A stretch of 64,000 nucleotides of DNA from Chiua virens (GCA_019787685.1 JAHNUO010000055.1:43089-107088), one strand, 5' to 3'; positions 11,675 to 25,659 are shown, counted from the first letter of the stretch. Program-made: numbers and translations. Notes: a model not told the origin generated them from the letters alone.

Positions 11675-12692
11675 TCAGAGCATCAGTTCTCCCTTTGCAA
11701 ACAATTTCGCATTCCCCTTGATCGCGATACCCTTCTCGCCGAGTGTTACCCACAAGTCTCCTCCTCGCGGGCTAACTTGCCTGACGTGTACTTGCTCCCC
11801 TTGTCGGATCCTGCTCCCGGGCAGTGATGCATAATAAGGCACCATCAGTGTATGCGCACTCCCGCACACAGGATCTTCCGGGAGCCCATTGGCAGGCGCA
11901 AACACGCGTGACTCCAATACATGCGATTTTCTCGGGGTGAGATGGGACAAGCTGGTGATGGTAAACGGGCCCGCGTCGATCTGCGAGATGGTTGGCGAGG
12001 GTGTCTCGGGCATCGACAAGGGCCAAAACACTCACCAACGCTTGCGGGTGAATGTCCCAACCATCGAGTTCTTCGTCAGTGTCGAGCACTACCATGAGGA
12101 AACACGAGAATGACCCTGTTCCGCGAGCGACAAATTGAAGGTCGAGACACATCGCGTCTTTTTGAAGCGCACGTGCGACCGCTTGGTGAACGCGGTCTCT
12201 ATCTGTTCCTAGCAGCGGGACGATGGGTGTGACAGCGAGCTCGATCTCGTAAAGCGTCCCGTCGTCGCGATCATTGTTGTCACCATCACAGGATTGCGGG
12301 ACGGCGCTGGCGCTGATTATCAGGCCCTCGCGCGTTCTGAAACGCAACGCTGCATCCTCTTTGCTTCTGTTTGCGTTCACACCCGGAAGCAGACCACTGC
12401 AAATCGCCATCGTGGTCGCCAGTGTGCCATGGCCGCAGACAGGGACTTCACAACCCGGGACAAAGAATCGGATGTCAAATACGTCGTCGTCTGTTCCGGT
12501 GGGGGATGGGGCTGCGACGAAGACGGTGACAGGTTGCGCCAAGGACTTGGCGATAGTGCCCATGGTTGGGGTACCTATGATCGTCTGCGCGGGGTTGAGG
12601 GCACCGCGGGGGAGGTGCACGACGGCCGCTGGGTTTCCTCCTAGAGCAGAACGCGTGAACGCGTTGATGATCACGTATGGGAAGGACGGCAT
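11675..12692 (-). CDS. PhzF-family protein, copy 2
   Basis: Second tandem paralog of the PhzF-like isomerase family. Exon 1 starts at 12692 (MPSFPYVIINAFTRSALGGN) and contains VCGHGTLATTM; a 55-nt phase-0 intron (11981-12035, GTGAGT...CGCAG) joins HPQAL to IDAGPFTITSLSHLTPRKS. Exon 2 ends GNAKLFAKGELML. The domain loop reads PEDPVCGSAHTLMVPYYA, closer to the family consensus than copy 1. As in copy 1, AQPVTVFV replaces the segment with the catalytic Glu. About 320 residues, similar in length to other eukaryotic family members. The 3' end and flank of this gene have a partial inverted copy at 33.5-33.7 kb. Confidence 0.85.
11981..12035 (-). other. 55-nt phase-0 intron of PhzF copy 2
   Basis: GTGAGT donor at 12035 and CAG acceptor at 11981. 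Without its removal the frame is lost by one base; with it the two halves align through their length with copy 1. Confidence 0.85.
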
Positions 12693-13759
12693 GAAAGCTA
12701 TGGACAGGTCGAAGAAGGGGAGAGTAGACTCGAGTCAAGCTGAGTCACCTTACAATAGGATGTTATATAAAATGTCGACCTGTATCAATGGATCCTAATC
12801 AATAGTCGTCGTCCCCGGCCCTCACAAGGGCTCACCTCGTCTGATCCGAGTTAGTCGCCACCTCGCGTACTTCCACTGCGAAAAATATTAATGTAACAAT
12901 GTACACTCGATTTCCTTGATTAATGGGTTTTTGTTCGGTCAAAAGCTGTCATGGAAACAACACCGTTTCTACTCACTGCCACCATGATTTGGTATGGCAT
13001 CACAACTTTTTCCAACACGGTCCAGCTTGAGTCGCCTGGATCGCCTCGTCACCAGGTGGCCCATACTTTACCAGCCAACTTTAAACGTGTAACTTTCTGA
13101 CTTTGTTCCGAATGGCTGTTTGTTGACGACATTGTTGTTACTATGTTAGTTCCTACCACTCTCTTGAGACGCGTCAGTGCTCGACTGCGCTTAGGCGCGC
13201 CAGTGGCGCGCACATCAGCGGTGCCGACGACGTTACAGCAAAGCGATAGACGTAACTCCAACCGGGGCGTGGTTTCCTGTGAATTACACCGGCGGTGGAC
13301 GCCTTGAAAGCTCTGGACCTCGTCCACGCGAACCGTGTAAGTGTCCAGGCACCCGAAATTATCCCCGATTATCACCAAAGTAAGTATGCTAGTGAGCAAG
13401 GATGCTTTCTTGGCAACCGATATAGTTCTTAATCAAGATAAAGTTCTCAAGTTAACTGCACGTCGACGGCCCGGCCGCTTGACAAGCAACGTTACGGGTC
13501 AAGGTACTTGCTTCTCTCCTGGAGAACGTCCCGTTTATCCACATTGACACGCTTCCTCGGCCTCCGTATCGTGTAATGCAGCCATGTGGTGATTCTTTTC
13601 CCTATCGAGGTAAGATGTTGCGGCCTTGCGTGGCAGTAGGTGACAGCATCTATTACGATAACATGGCTGGACGCGCTAGTCCTTTTGTAGAACGCATCGT
13701 GGCAGGGTATGCGGCACACACTCCCCTCATAACTTGGGCTCTCATCCAATGGCGCTGTA
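12693..13759. other. Intergenic, divergent promoters
   Basis: 1.07 kb between the start of PhzF copy 2 (-) and the start of the DUF6533 gene (+). Short frames only; none recognisable. It must carry the promoters of both flanking genes. Confidence 0.5.
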
Positions 13760-14972
13760 ATGGAGGGACCGACCCTGCAAGATCTTTGGGTGTCTCGCGT
13801 CACGGCCATCAACGCATGTGCGTCCGATGCGGTCTATGTCAACGTCGGTGTGCTGAGAGTGCTTGTTGTCAGTTTCAGCGCTCGTCCTTGTGGTCTGGGA
13901 TTGGCTCATATGTCTTGACGAGGAGATTACTTGGATATGGCCGTGCGTGTTTCATGGTTCGATACCTTCCACAGATGCTTATCCTAATAATCCTATGTTC
14001 ATAGTCAACCACTCTCGACGATACACAAATGGATATATCTCTTTTGTCGATATGCACCATTTGGTTGCCACACGTGCGTGCAAAATCCCGTTATTGCGGC
14101 GATCGCCAATCATTTTCTTGGTAACAGAATCAATATCTTGTTTGTGCGCCGGATGGAACAGCACGGTAAATTCTCGATATCGACTTGTCGGATGTGGCTT
14201 GCCTATCAAGGAGTTGTTGTCGAGATATTTTTGGCGGTCGTTGAAGGATTGCTCATGATCAGAGGTATTGTCTCTCTCTTTGTTCCTCTCCAGTCCAGCG
14301 TGTAACACATCTCTCAGTTTACGCGCTGTGGGGTCGCAGCAGACGGATATTCACCTTTCTCGCACTTTCCCTGGCTATCGAAATTTCATGTTTCGCTATC
14401 AGCCTCAGTATCATCGTAGGAAATGCATACTTCAATGAGCTTTGTATTTTCAACAAACCTCCACTTCTCTACGTTCTTTTCAGGTAATTCATTTTCTCCG
14501 CAGAGATTCAGCCTTCATCTCTTCCTATCCTTAGCGTCGCTGCGTTAGCCATGCAACTCTCTATCATCATCCTCACGCTCTCCAAAAGTCCATTACGTAG
14601 GACGCAACAGCCCGCTCTTGTTACATTTGTGACAAGAGAAGGCAGCGTTGTGTCGTTTACCGTTTGTGGTATGTCTTTCGTCCTATTCTTCAATCGGACT
14701 CCATTCTTAGTCAATGTTGACCCGCGTACCTCATTTCTGAAAGCGTTACTCATCGCTAGTTTTGTATATCTTTTACTTGATACCAAATACGGCGATATCA
14801 TCTTCTAGTGCGTATCTCATTTCGGTTCCTCTACCGTGCTTTGAACTCAGGAGCGCTTTACTCTCAATATGCAGTTGGGTGTTGTCGATCTTGTCAGTGT
14901 GCGTAAGTGAATTTTGATTTTTTTTTTTTTACGTTGCAGCGCATTGCCGACAAACTTTTGGTAGGGTTGTAG
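13760..14972 (+). CDS. DUF6533-domain multi-pass membrane protein
   Basis: Polytopic membrane protein of the DUF6533 family that is expanded in mushroom-forming fungi and relatives; function unknown. The gene has nine exons, all closing in phase: 13760-13817, 13873-13942, 14005-14073, 14128-14264, 14318-14483, 14535-14668, 14744-14807, 14875-14902, 14940-14972. Exon 1-2 gives MEGPTLQDLWVSRVTAINAF and SALVLVVWDWLICLDEEITW (the DUF6533 signature: a helix followed by LDEEI-WIWP). Next come TIHKWIYLFCRYAPFG, then VVVEIFLAVVEGLLMIRVYA and FLALSLAIEISCFAISLSII, VAALAMQLSIIILTLS, ALLIASFVYLLLDTKYGDII and a short tail ending RIADKLLVGL. About seven hydrophobic segments result. No gene in other frames competes. 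The many tiny exons explain why it is broken across three frames. Confidence 0.85.
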
Positions 14973-15770
14973 ACTGGTTCTTGCTGTACATCGATTCTCC
15001 TCCAGCGCGAATCTAGGGGAATCGTGGATCGAGGAGGTATGCTTTACGTCGGTATGCATCATCGAGCCGGAGCCGGAGCCGGAGCCAGATGCGTCGCCAT
15101 GAGGGCGATCCCGCACGAGACGGGTTATATCATATCTATGTCTGCCCAAGGGTCTCGTGACTTGACGTGGCCTAGGCGGGCTCTTCACGTCGTGTCGGTT
15201 GGACGTGCCCGCGTCAGGAACGCGAGGGCGGGGATCGCAAGGGTGACCGAGTTTTTCTGTTGTCGATCGAGGCACGTTGGTGTTGCCCGTGGTGTCATTA
15301 ACCCTAGGAAGGTGGACGCGGACATTCAGATTCGTCGAGTCCGTGTACCATTCTCGGTGCACTGGGTGTTATATTTTTCTCCACTACTTATCACCCCATG
15401 TTTCTTACGAGATTACGAACGCAACGAGTCTCTGGAATATTGATATGGATTTGTTTCAACTCCGGGTCCGAGTCCCCGATGGCACAGAACGTGATCAAGT
15501 TTGGAAAGTATTATCATCTGGCCAGGGAACTAAGCTGAAAGTACATCAGATGGCATCGGTGTTCATATCCTCGCAGGGGATCAATATCAATCATAGTCAG
15601 TGCATGGGCTGTGGTTGTGTACTCCGCATGATCATGATCGCACTGGTATGAACCCTTTCAATCCATGGTCTCTAACTTAGTGACGGCGGAACTATGATCA
15701 AAGCATATCTTTTGCTACATTCAGTACTCAACACAGACGTACGTTAATGTTACTGACAATGATTGCGACG
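14973..15770. other. Intergenic with a (GAGCCG)n microsatellite
   Basis: 0.8 kb between the DUF6533 gene and the 3' end of TGS1. Both strands have open frames over 120 codons (15024-15443 +, 15277-15651 +, 14847-15362 -), but their composition looks non-coding and no family is recognised. A short GAGCCG repeat lies at 15064-15087, and a poly-T run sits in the last intron just before, near 14920. Confidence 0.4.
15064..15087. repeat. Short hexanucleotide repeat (GAGCCG-type, 4 units)
   Basis: Four consecutive near-identical GAGCCG units, the last ending CCA. On the minus strand it encodes a Ser-Gly run, which is probably not translated. Confidence 0.8.
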
Positions 15771-17086
<1,316 letters not shown>

Positions 17087-19466
17087 ATGCACGGCCTCCC
17101 GTTGATCTCTTTGGTCTTTCTTCTCTCTATCGTTCGCTCGTTAGAGGCGGTTTCTCTCGTGTCTAGATCTGCCCCGCGTGCTCGCACGTGGTCTGACGAT
17201 TCCAATCCTCCGGGTGTCATCGACGCTACCGATGGGGAACTCGAGATTGCGAACAAGGTGATCGCCCCAGATGGTTTCATCCGAAGGTTGGTTTCTTTTT
17301 TTTTCTGGATGGGCTTGTCTTTTGATGTCTGTTTCAGTGCCACTTTGGCTGGCGGTACCTTTCCTGGTCCGCTCATCAAAGCGCAAAAGGTTTGTCCTTT
17401 ATTTTCTTGTTGTTGAGAAACCACAAACGCGTGCGATACCAGGGATGCGACTTTTCTATCGCCGTCATCAATAATCTTGATGACCCTACTATGGAGTTGT
17501 CGACTACGATCGTGAGTTTCCATGCTTCGCTGGTACCAGTGTCTTGACGTGACCTTCACCTTAGCATTGGCACGGTATATTCCAGAACAGGTCCAACTGG
17601 GCCGACGGCGTCGCTTTTGTCACCCAATGTCCCATCCAATCAGGAGATAGCTTTCGATATCGGTTCAACGCTGAAAACCAAACGGGCACTTATTGGTACC
17701 ACTCGCATCAAAAGACACAATATTGCGACGGACTTCGCGGCCCATTGGTAATCTATGACCCAGATGATCCTCATGCCCATCTGTACGATGTCGACGATGG
17801 TATGTTTACATATCAGTACTTGACCAATTTTCAATGTCTGACCTCGATTTGCAGAGAATACCGTCATAACCCTTGCGGATTGGTGAGCGTCATATATTAT
17901 TCTGAAAGATTCTCGTGACACGGATGACCCACAGGCACCATAACATCTCCTCGCAAGTTCTACCGCCTTTTACTCCGGATGCGACTACTATCAATGGAAA
18001 TGGACGCTACCTGGGAGGACCGAAAACACCTCTTTCGGTTGTCAACGTCGAACATGGAAAACGCTATCGCCTGCGTATCATCGGGGCATCCTGTGACGCC
18101 TGGCATAATTTCACCATCGACCACCATAGGATGTTAATCATCGAAGTCGACGGCGTGGAGATCATTCCCAAAGAGGTCGATTGGCTTCAGGTCCTGGCGG
18201 GACAGCGATACTCCGTCGTGGTTACAGCCACTCGACCAGTCGACAACTACTGGATACGTGCATTGCCTAACCGTGGTAATCAAACGTTCATTGATGGGCT
18301 GAACTCAGCCGTGTTGCGTTATGCTGGCGCGCCAGAAAGGGATCCGACCACCCAACAACGTCCAGTCGCCATCCACTTCGAAGAGAGTCAACTCCATCCT
18401 CTAGACAGGATCAGTCCTCCTGGCGTTCCGGAGCTGGGTAAAGCAGACGTTGTCCTGAACCTCGTACCTACGTCCGACAGGATAAGCATGTTGATCAACG
18501 GAGTAGCCTATAGGGATCCTCCAGCACCCGTCCTCCTTCAGATACTCAGCGGTGCTCGTCACCCGTCGGAACTTCTCCCCAAGGGTAGCGTTTACGAACT
18601 ACCCAGGAATAAAGTCATCGAGATTCACATGCCCGCTAACGATCTCTCGCCTGGAGGTGCTGTGGGTGCTCCAGTTAGTACTTGCCAATGAAATTCATTT
18701 TGCGAATCCGACTGACACTTATTCACAGCACGGGATCCATCTGCATGGCGTGAGTGACTCTCTAAAGATCCCGGGAACTTTACTGAGCAGAGTTGCAGCA
18801 CAATTTCCACGTAATTCGTACATCTGCGAACCATACCCCGAATTTCATCGATCCCATAAGACGGGACGTCGTTTCAATGGGATCCCAAGCTCAAGGGTCC
18901 AATATCACATTTCGATTTGTCACGGATAATCCCGGTCCTTGGATTCTTCACTGGTAAGCGGGTTGACAGTTTATAAGTGACCAATCTGACGCGTTATCAG
19001 CCATATTGACTTCCACTTGCACCAGTACGTATCATAGTTGAACGTTGAACCCTTCATTCGCTGACCTGTGATTCAGTGGCTTTGCTGTGGTGTTGGCGGA
19101 GGCACCGCAAGCGGCTGCACTACAACAGAACATGGCTGTGCCAGGTGCGTAGACTCTGGTTAGCGGGCCGGCCTGGTAGCTGAATAGCCATCCATCGCAG
19201 ATGCTTGGAATGAGCTCTGCCCTGCAAGGGTCCGGGAGGCTGCTTCTCTGTTCAACTCCACCGGAAGGTTCAATCTCGATTCCTTCGACATTACTGCCCA
19301 ATCGATTTCGACTAATTTGAGCGCGGTCCCGACACTATCCGACCCGTCCAGCGCTGGCAAAACCAGTTCTCGTATTGACATCAGTACCATGCCTCCGATC
19401 TTTAGTTCGTTGTCTGCATTGTCACAACGTGGAGCTTTACCTTCTACCTCTGCTTCCATACCTTGA
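17087..19466 (+). CDS. Laccase 1 (multicopper oxidase)
   Basis: Secreted blue copper oxidase that couples one-electron oxidation of phenolics to reduction of O2 to water. Starts [20 protein letters not shown], a signal peptide, followed by an N-terminal extension absent from the other copies. Ten short introns close in phase. Copper motifs in order: [35 protein letters not shown] (18729 onward) and HCHIDFHLHHGFAVV. All ten copper ligands are present. In the third motif Pro is replaced by Gly (HPxHLHG is usual). The axial position of the type 1 copper is Phe (GFAVV), typical of higher-potential fungal laccases, whereas copies 2 and 4 have Leu. C-terminus ends [15 protein letters not shown], Ser-rich. 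It is the most divergent functional copy and heads the array. Confidence 0.92.
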
Positions 19467-20300
19467 TACCCCTATGCCTTGAGTTGTTTCTACGATATGC
19501 CTCATCCATAATCTTGCCTATTTCAGGTCGCTCCATTCATGTTCTTACTTTCGAACTCTCATACTAGTATGATCCTTCCATCCGTACACCCGTTGATTCA
19601 TTTGATACCTAAGCTGGACTGCGGCTTACTATTCTCGGATTGTTTATTGTATGGGTCCAGCGGCTGCTTACGATATTAATCGTAGAATCCACCTTGGCAC
19701 TTAGGGGCTTAGATCTAGAATGCGAGATTCATTGACGGTACCATGACCTCCGAAATGTTTAATGTGGATTCAAAACCTCCCTTTTGGAGCCGCAGCTGTG
19801 CACTCGAAACGGTCCCTTTCATGGGAAATACGTGTGGAGTGCTCGGATATGGTACTCAACTGCAGGTGTATGTGGTTGAGGTAGGAGCTTGAAAATACAC
19901 GCTAAGCTGCAGTGACACTGACAAGTTCAATGTTCGTTTATTTGGCGTACCTAGGAACGACTGTCTTCCTACCTGGGCCTTCAACCTGCTGGGTTGTTGC
20001 CACATCGTTGCAAAACAACGCGAAAAGTACCTCACCATCATGGCACATACTGCACAAGTGTACCCGTGCGAGCCAATGCATAATTGCCGCATTGGCAGAT
20101 TTGCTGAGTTCATGTTGGGCCTGGCAGCTTTTCAGAAGGATCATCGAATAGTCTTAACGACTTTTAGCCCTTCTATGTCATCGAGCATAGCTCCGGATGG
20201 GCATCTGGCATGCATCACTGGCATGATGGGCCATCACATCCATGCAATATTAGATTAGGCTGAAAGCGGAGTTTCAAAATTTCACTTGATTCATTGTCAG
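19467..20300. other. Intergenic downstream of laccase 1
   Basis: No supported gene. Short frames on both strands near 19850-20260 show no domain. Confidence 0.45.
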
Positions 20301-21241
20301 TGTACCGTTCAAGCAACTTTCAGCGACACTTGGATGTCGTTACATGCAATTATGTAGTAACTTCACTCACTGGCCAGAAAATTTCGCCGAGGTCCGAGGG
20401 CTGACGATGCACTTTTGCCACGCAGTTGTCGGTGCCGTCGGGTCCGTGTTCCGGAGAACCACGTGGAACGGTACCGTAGCGCTCCACAATGTCCACATTC
20501 GCCGACTTCTTTGTATAGTCTGGTCAGCAAACTACTGTGGACCGCGCCAATTGTCCTGTGTTTCGGGGTGCTACCGGAGTCAGCAGGCTGCCATCAATTT
20601 CATGATGATCAAAGAGCGGGCACAGCCCAAATAGCTGCGCCAAGTACGTCATCTGGTTACCATTACCCCAGTCGGCGTGGTCGTTTAAATTTGTGTGGTC
20701 CATTTTAGAGACGAATTTTCGATCGACCCCATACAATCGAGATCAAAAAATTGTGGCAAGTTCAGACTTAAGCTCTCCAAGAGTTCGGAAACAATGTTCA
20801 GACTGCTTGCCAGGGTACGTGTAAGCAAACTTGACCTTTACAGGCTGGTCACATCTTGACGCTACTCATCGTCAGATACACCAATACAGGTCGGCTGTGG
20901 TTATTGTGCCTACTGTATATTCCTCATTACGTGAGTCCTCCGCAAGTGTGCGATCCATCGGCTGCAAAGTGAATTAAACTCTTTCAGTCTCGTTGCGGCA
21001 GCGAGGGCCATACAGGATGGTCCCCAGCCCAAGTTACGAACCACCTTATCCCATCTTTTTTCTGTGCTACTGGGCCAGTGCTGCAATGAAACGGAACTAC
21101 TTGGAATGTAAAGGTGAGGCCATCCGCATGGTTCTATGGGCGGGCACGTCATAACGCTCGAATGGTAACATAGAAGTATAACTCAACGAAAGCGAAGACT
21201 CAGCTCTTTGTGGTTGTCCCGAATCAATTCGCAAGGAGCTT

Positions 21242-21249
21242 GATAAAAG
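21242..21249 (+). promoter_or_regulatory. TATA-like element of laccase 2
   Basis: GATAAAAG about 50 bp before the start at 21298, at the position equivalent to TATA elements in copies 3 and 4. Confidence 0.45.
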
Positions 21250-21297
21250 GAACCCAAACATGCCGAGATGGCCAACCCTCCTTCGCTTACCTTCATA

Positions 21298-23408
21298 ATG
21301 CTCAACGCATTCTCTCTGTGTATACTTGGGTTTTCACTGTTCTCCGTTTCTAATGCCCTGTCAATCCCCAAGAGTTTTGCTGCGACGTCATCAAACGCCA
21401 CCTTGGGTTCTATAAACCAACTTAATATTGTGAACAGTTACATTGCCCCAGATGGGTTCAACCGATCGTGCGTCGCTATTCATTTTCATAGCACATTCCT
21501 GATGTTCTTCAGGGCCACCCTAGTGAATGGTGTATACCCCGGGCCATTGATCCAAGCTCAGAAGGTAAGGATTTTGAAAACAACTACGTCGGTGTGCTTA
21601 CGCCTGTGCAGAACAATAAATTTTCCATTCAAGTGTCCAACGAACTCACCGATGATTCCATGTTCCTGGAAACCAGTGTCGTAAGTCATTGCATCTCGTT
21701 TCGGAATCTACTCATGCGCCTTCCAAAGCATTGGCACGGATTATTTCAGTACAAGACCAACTGGGCAGATGGTGTCTCTTGGGTTACTCAGTGTCCGATT
21801 GGTCAGCAGAAATCGTTCACATACCAATTTACCCCTACCGGTCAGACTGGGACATATTGGTACCACTCACATTATCATACCCAATATTGCGACGGACTTC
21901 GAGGCCCACTAGTAATCTATGACCCGGACGACCCTCTGGCAGGCATGTACGACGTCGATGACGGTAAGTTTCTATCAATTTTCTGGAGTGTGTTTGAATC
22001 GTAACTTGGATTGAACCAGAAACGACGGTTATCACACTCTCAGATTGGTGAGCATGTTCTTGTGTAATTATGTTTGGAGAGTGACCTAGGGTTAGGTATC
22101 ATTCCCCCTCCCCCGTACTCGGCGCGGAGTTTCAACAGGTTGTTTCGAATGCAACTCTGATCAATGGTCTTGGCCGCTATGCTGGTGGCCCATCAACCCC
22201 GCTCGCGGTTGTCAATGTGACACAAGGATTGCGGTATCGCTTCCGTGTAGTTGCCACATCTTGCGATCCTTCATTCAACTTCACGATTGATGGTCACCGC
22301 ATGACGATCATCGAAGTAGATGGGGATGAAGTTGAACCTGTGGAGGTTGATTCGATACCCATCCTTGCTGGACAGCGTTACTCGGTCGTCGTTAATGCAA
22401 ACCAGGCCATTGGCAACTATTGGATCCGCACCTTAACCAATTTAGCCGGTGCCTCCTTCGACAACAACCAAAATATGGCCATCTTGCGCTATCAAGGAGC
22501 ACCAGACGAGGATCCCAGTTCAGCACCTGGACCTCACGAACTCGCGTTCGATGAAGGGAACCTTCACCCCCTCGTCAACCCAGCAGCTCCAGGGATACCG
22601 GGTATAGGGAAGGCGGACGTAAACATTCAACTTGTTCCTTCCATTAACGGATCGGGATACTTCACATTCAATAATGTGTCCTTCGGCTACCCTTCTGTTC
22701 CTGTGCTGCTCCAAATTCTCAGCGGAGCCACACAACCCTCGCAATTATTGCCGAACGGAAGTATCTACGGACTCCCTCTGAACAAGGTGATCGAGATAAG
22801 CTTTCCAAACCCTTCTAATGCGCCTGGTGGTCCCGTGAGTCATACTTGTAAAACCCTGTTCCCAGTCTTATTTCGTATGCCTGCGTTGTCAGCACCCTAT
22901 CCATCTGCACGGTGTAGGTTCTTCACTTCGCCGTTTTGCCTTGAACTGAAACGATTCTCCGAAGACCTCATTTTCAGTAGTGAGGACTGCGGGAAGCAAC
23001 ACCACCAACTTTGTCAATCCTGTCCGGCGCGACGTCGTGTCCATCGGCAATTCTACTACAGACAACGTGACTATCCGTTTCACCACGGACAACCCGGGAC
23101 CCTGGCTCCTTCACTGGTGAGTGAATTGTATCAAGAATATGTTTACAATCACCGTGATCTCACATGTCAATTCCTAGTCACATTGATTGGCACCTCAACC
23201 AGTACGTCAATCCGATTTGGTGAACATGTTTCTTAAATTGACTCTTGTGTCTAGTGGGCTTGCTGTTGTGATGGCGGAGGCAGTGGATCAAGTCGCTTCT
23301 CAGGAACATATTCCGAGTATGTCACCTCATTCTTCTTTTATAACCCCACCTGCAGAGATATTAATTGCTATACCATAAACAGCTGCATGGAATGATCTGT
23401 GCTCTTAG
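21298..23408 (+). CDS. Laccase 2 (multicopper oxidase)
   Basis: Secreted laccase. An upstream in-frame Met exists at 21268, but [20 protein letters not shown] at 21298 matches the starts of copies 3 and 4 and forms a signal peptide ahead of LSIPKSF. Ten introns, same positions as laccase 1. Motifs: [35 protein letters not shown] and, across two introns, HC-HIDWHLNHGLAVV. Axial residue Leu. Just after HLHG the usual His is lost: splicing to the best acceptor gives HLHG-TSFSVVR; that His is not a copper ligand. The third-domain exon reads [19 protein letters not shown]. The last exon gives TAWNDLCS and stops, so the C-terminal tail is short. The intron after GPLIQAQK has an ordinary GTAAGG donor, unlike the GC donors of copies 3 and 4. 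Confidence 0.9.
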
Positions 23409-24400
23409 GCCGGGGAAACCTACTTTGGCGATATGGCAAGTGGCACGTATTCACATAGATCAATATTGATGATTCCCACTTTGTTCAGTCATTCTCTCGC
23501 TTGCCAGTATTTTTTTTTACAAAGGACTACTTACATAGGATATTATCGCTATTTATTCAAATTTGAGTAAGGTGGTATATATCGAGTGTAACAGATACCA
23601 TCCCCTCCGAGTCCCCCCCAGTTCGGCACACGCAAAATGCCACGGCATGTCGCGGAGTGTCACAGTACCAATGTACAGAATCGATTAGACTAGGTATTGG
23701 ACGAGTGACAGCTGCGTGATAGAGGCCAAGTGCACGATCTCAACAAGTGCGTTATTTTGCGGAGTGCCGAACTGGGGGCACTCCCGTATAGTATGAATTT
23801 GAGTCTGCTAGTTGTTCAGGTTATTGTTCCACAGTCAGTTCTTCAAGTTGGGCGTATGACCCGCACAAATCATCATAAATGAAGTTGAGTTGCGCACCCT
23901 GAGGACAGTCCGAACAGGTTTTCTTCATCCGGTATCAACTTGATCGTCTGATAAGAGAAGCAGACGGCCGACCGAGAGAAAAGCAATCCTGACGCACCAA
24001 CTCCTGGATCAACTGGCGCCGTAAGCTCAATTGGGGTCCCAACTTCGCTCACATGCAGTGTGGAGGCACCTTGACTGGCAGTTCAAAATGCGACGTTTCT
24101 GAATCGTATTCTGAGATAATCAGATCAGTGACGAGACCCACGATCGGTCACTCTACACAAGGACCCACAGCGATGATCGGATGGGGCATGTTTCAAATTT
24201 ACTAATCTATTGATGTGGTCGTCAGCAAGCGTTGGATAATTATAACATCCCTTTTGCAGTACCAGTGGAAGTACCGCAGTTCCTGGACCTGGTTTACTAA
24301 TCGGCTCACCAGCATCATAACAGACCTGGGCGGCTGGCGCCAAGCAATTTCTGTAATAGCCAGGCACAAATGAATTGGCTCAATTTGCTGTGTGGTCAAG
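23409..24400. other. Intergenic between laccase 2 and unit B
   Basis: About 1 kb with no supported gene. Minus-strand frames at 24125-24399 read VCYDAGEPISKPGPGTAVLP in part, which is suggestive but too short and unsupported to call. Confidence 0.4.
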
Positions 24401-25585
24401 TACGAAAGTAGAGCGGAGCCGGCAGCTGGCGGTCGCGCGCATGGTCGGGCGGGATGGTGCCGCGCTCCACATCTGTACGTAATTATGTTCGGAAGAAGTT
24501 TTGTTTGGAGATGGCGGCGCTAATCGGATCAACTACTTTCCAAGGACGCGTTAACTTCCAATGGTACCACTGGGATGACCAACATTCCCAGATTCTGTTC
24601 AAGGCTTCCATTCCCTTGCTCAATGGATTTTACAGGTTCTAAGATGACGACTACGCTTGAAATTATTTATAGTGATCCCATATAGGATCATTTTTCAAGG
24701 AATTCTAGGCATCTCAGGAACCGCGCGAGTTGGAAATTTCGGGAATGCTGAGCAGCTGGACCTCCCAACCATCAGAAAAAAGATCGCACCAGAATCCAGA
24801 TAAGCTTTCTGTCTGTCTTTAGTCGGCGACTGTCCTCAGTCACTGCACCCATCCTGTGCTTCGGGGGCGCCACCGTACACGAAAGCCGCATCATTATCAA
24901 ATACGGAGCGTAGCTTAAGTGGCCAACATTATCAAGTTACCGATCAATTGATCACTGCCCGGCCTGGAGTCCGATTGACAGTAACCCACGTCTTCTTGAA
25001 GTTGCAGAGACGAAAATTTTGGTTGTCTCTGTAAAATGGTGGCCGGAAATCATACGTCCACGTCGAGCTTCTCAAAAGTCCTGAGTTGCAGTTCAACCTG
25101 TGCTGGAGGGCATTACTACTATTCTCGGGACATCCCCAATGTTTAGTGTGGGTCGCCTTGACGCCACTCGTCTGCACGTTCGCCAACACAGGCCGGCGAG
25201 TTGATTGTGCTTATCTGCCTGGATATGTGTTTTTAGCAGGTGCGCGTCTCTTTCTGAACAAGAGTCACATAGCAAACTTATCTCTTTTAGTTCAGTCGCG
25301 CCAACGAGAGTGATTCATTTCGGTTCTCAGATTCAAGTTACGAAACTACGATCGACCTATACCGAGTCCAATTGTTTCCGTGGTACTTGACCAGTACTGC
25401 AAAGAAACGGAATCTGCGTGGAATGCAACTGCATGACCAAGGTTCCCAGTCCCATAATTTTGTGAACGTGGCACTGTATCATAGCACCCAAACGGTAACA
25501 CGCAAGAATGACTGAGTGGAGGTGGAGACCCAGCGCTCATTAGCAGCGCATATGATCTTGCTAATCGATTTCCAGTGTAGGGCCC

Positions 25586-25592
25586 TATAAAA
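25586..25592 (+). promoter_or_regulatory. TATA box of laccase 3
   Basis: TATAAAA, about 70 bp upstream of the start at 25660. Confidence 0.6.
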
Positions 25593-25659
25593 GCAGCACA
25601 AACACGTTGAGATAGCCCAGTCGCCTTCACATTTATCCGTATTCTTTCGAATTGTTGAC

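Larger units (their letters stand above)
20301..23500 (+). repeat. Laccase duplication unit A (upstream DNA plus laccase 2)
   Basis: Unit A, B (about 24.4-27.75 kb) and C (about 28.85-32.2 kb) share not only the laccase coding region but also upstream DNA. Landmarks in the same order include a TCCTGTG(C/T)TTCGGGG element (20555, 24853, 29140) and AAGTTACGAA (about 21030, 25336, 29673) followed by the TATA region. The spacing fits a roughly 4.3-kb tandem duplication. Borders are approximate because I compared by eye. Confidence 0.65.

Noticed and set aside
12031..12036. Frameshift making PhzF copy 2 a pseudogene
   Set aside because: The apparent frame change is fully explained by a 55-nt GT-AG intron at 11981-12035.
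13576..14004. 142-codon plus-strand frame read as one protein
   Set aside because: It reads through the first introns of the DUF6533 gene in the wrong frame; the spliced model starting at 13760 explains the locus.
14847..15362. 171-codon minus-strand frame with a Ser-Gly repeat
   Set aside because: Opened by the GAGCCG microsatellite; Arg/Pro/His-rich composition, no domain and no splice support, and it overlaps the last exons of the well-supported DUF6533 gene on the other strand.
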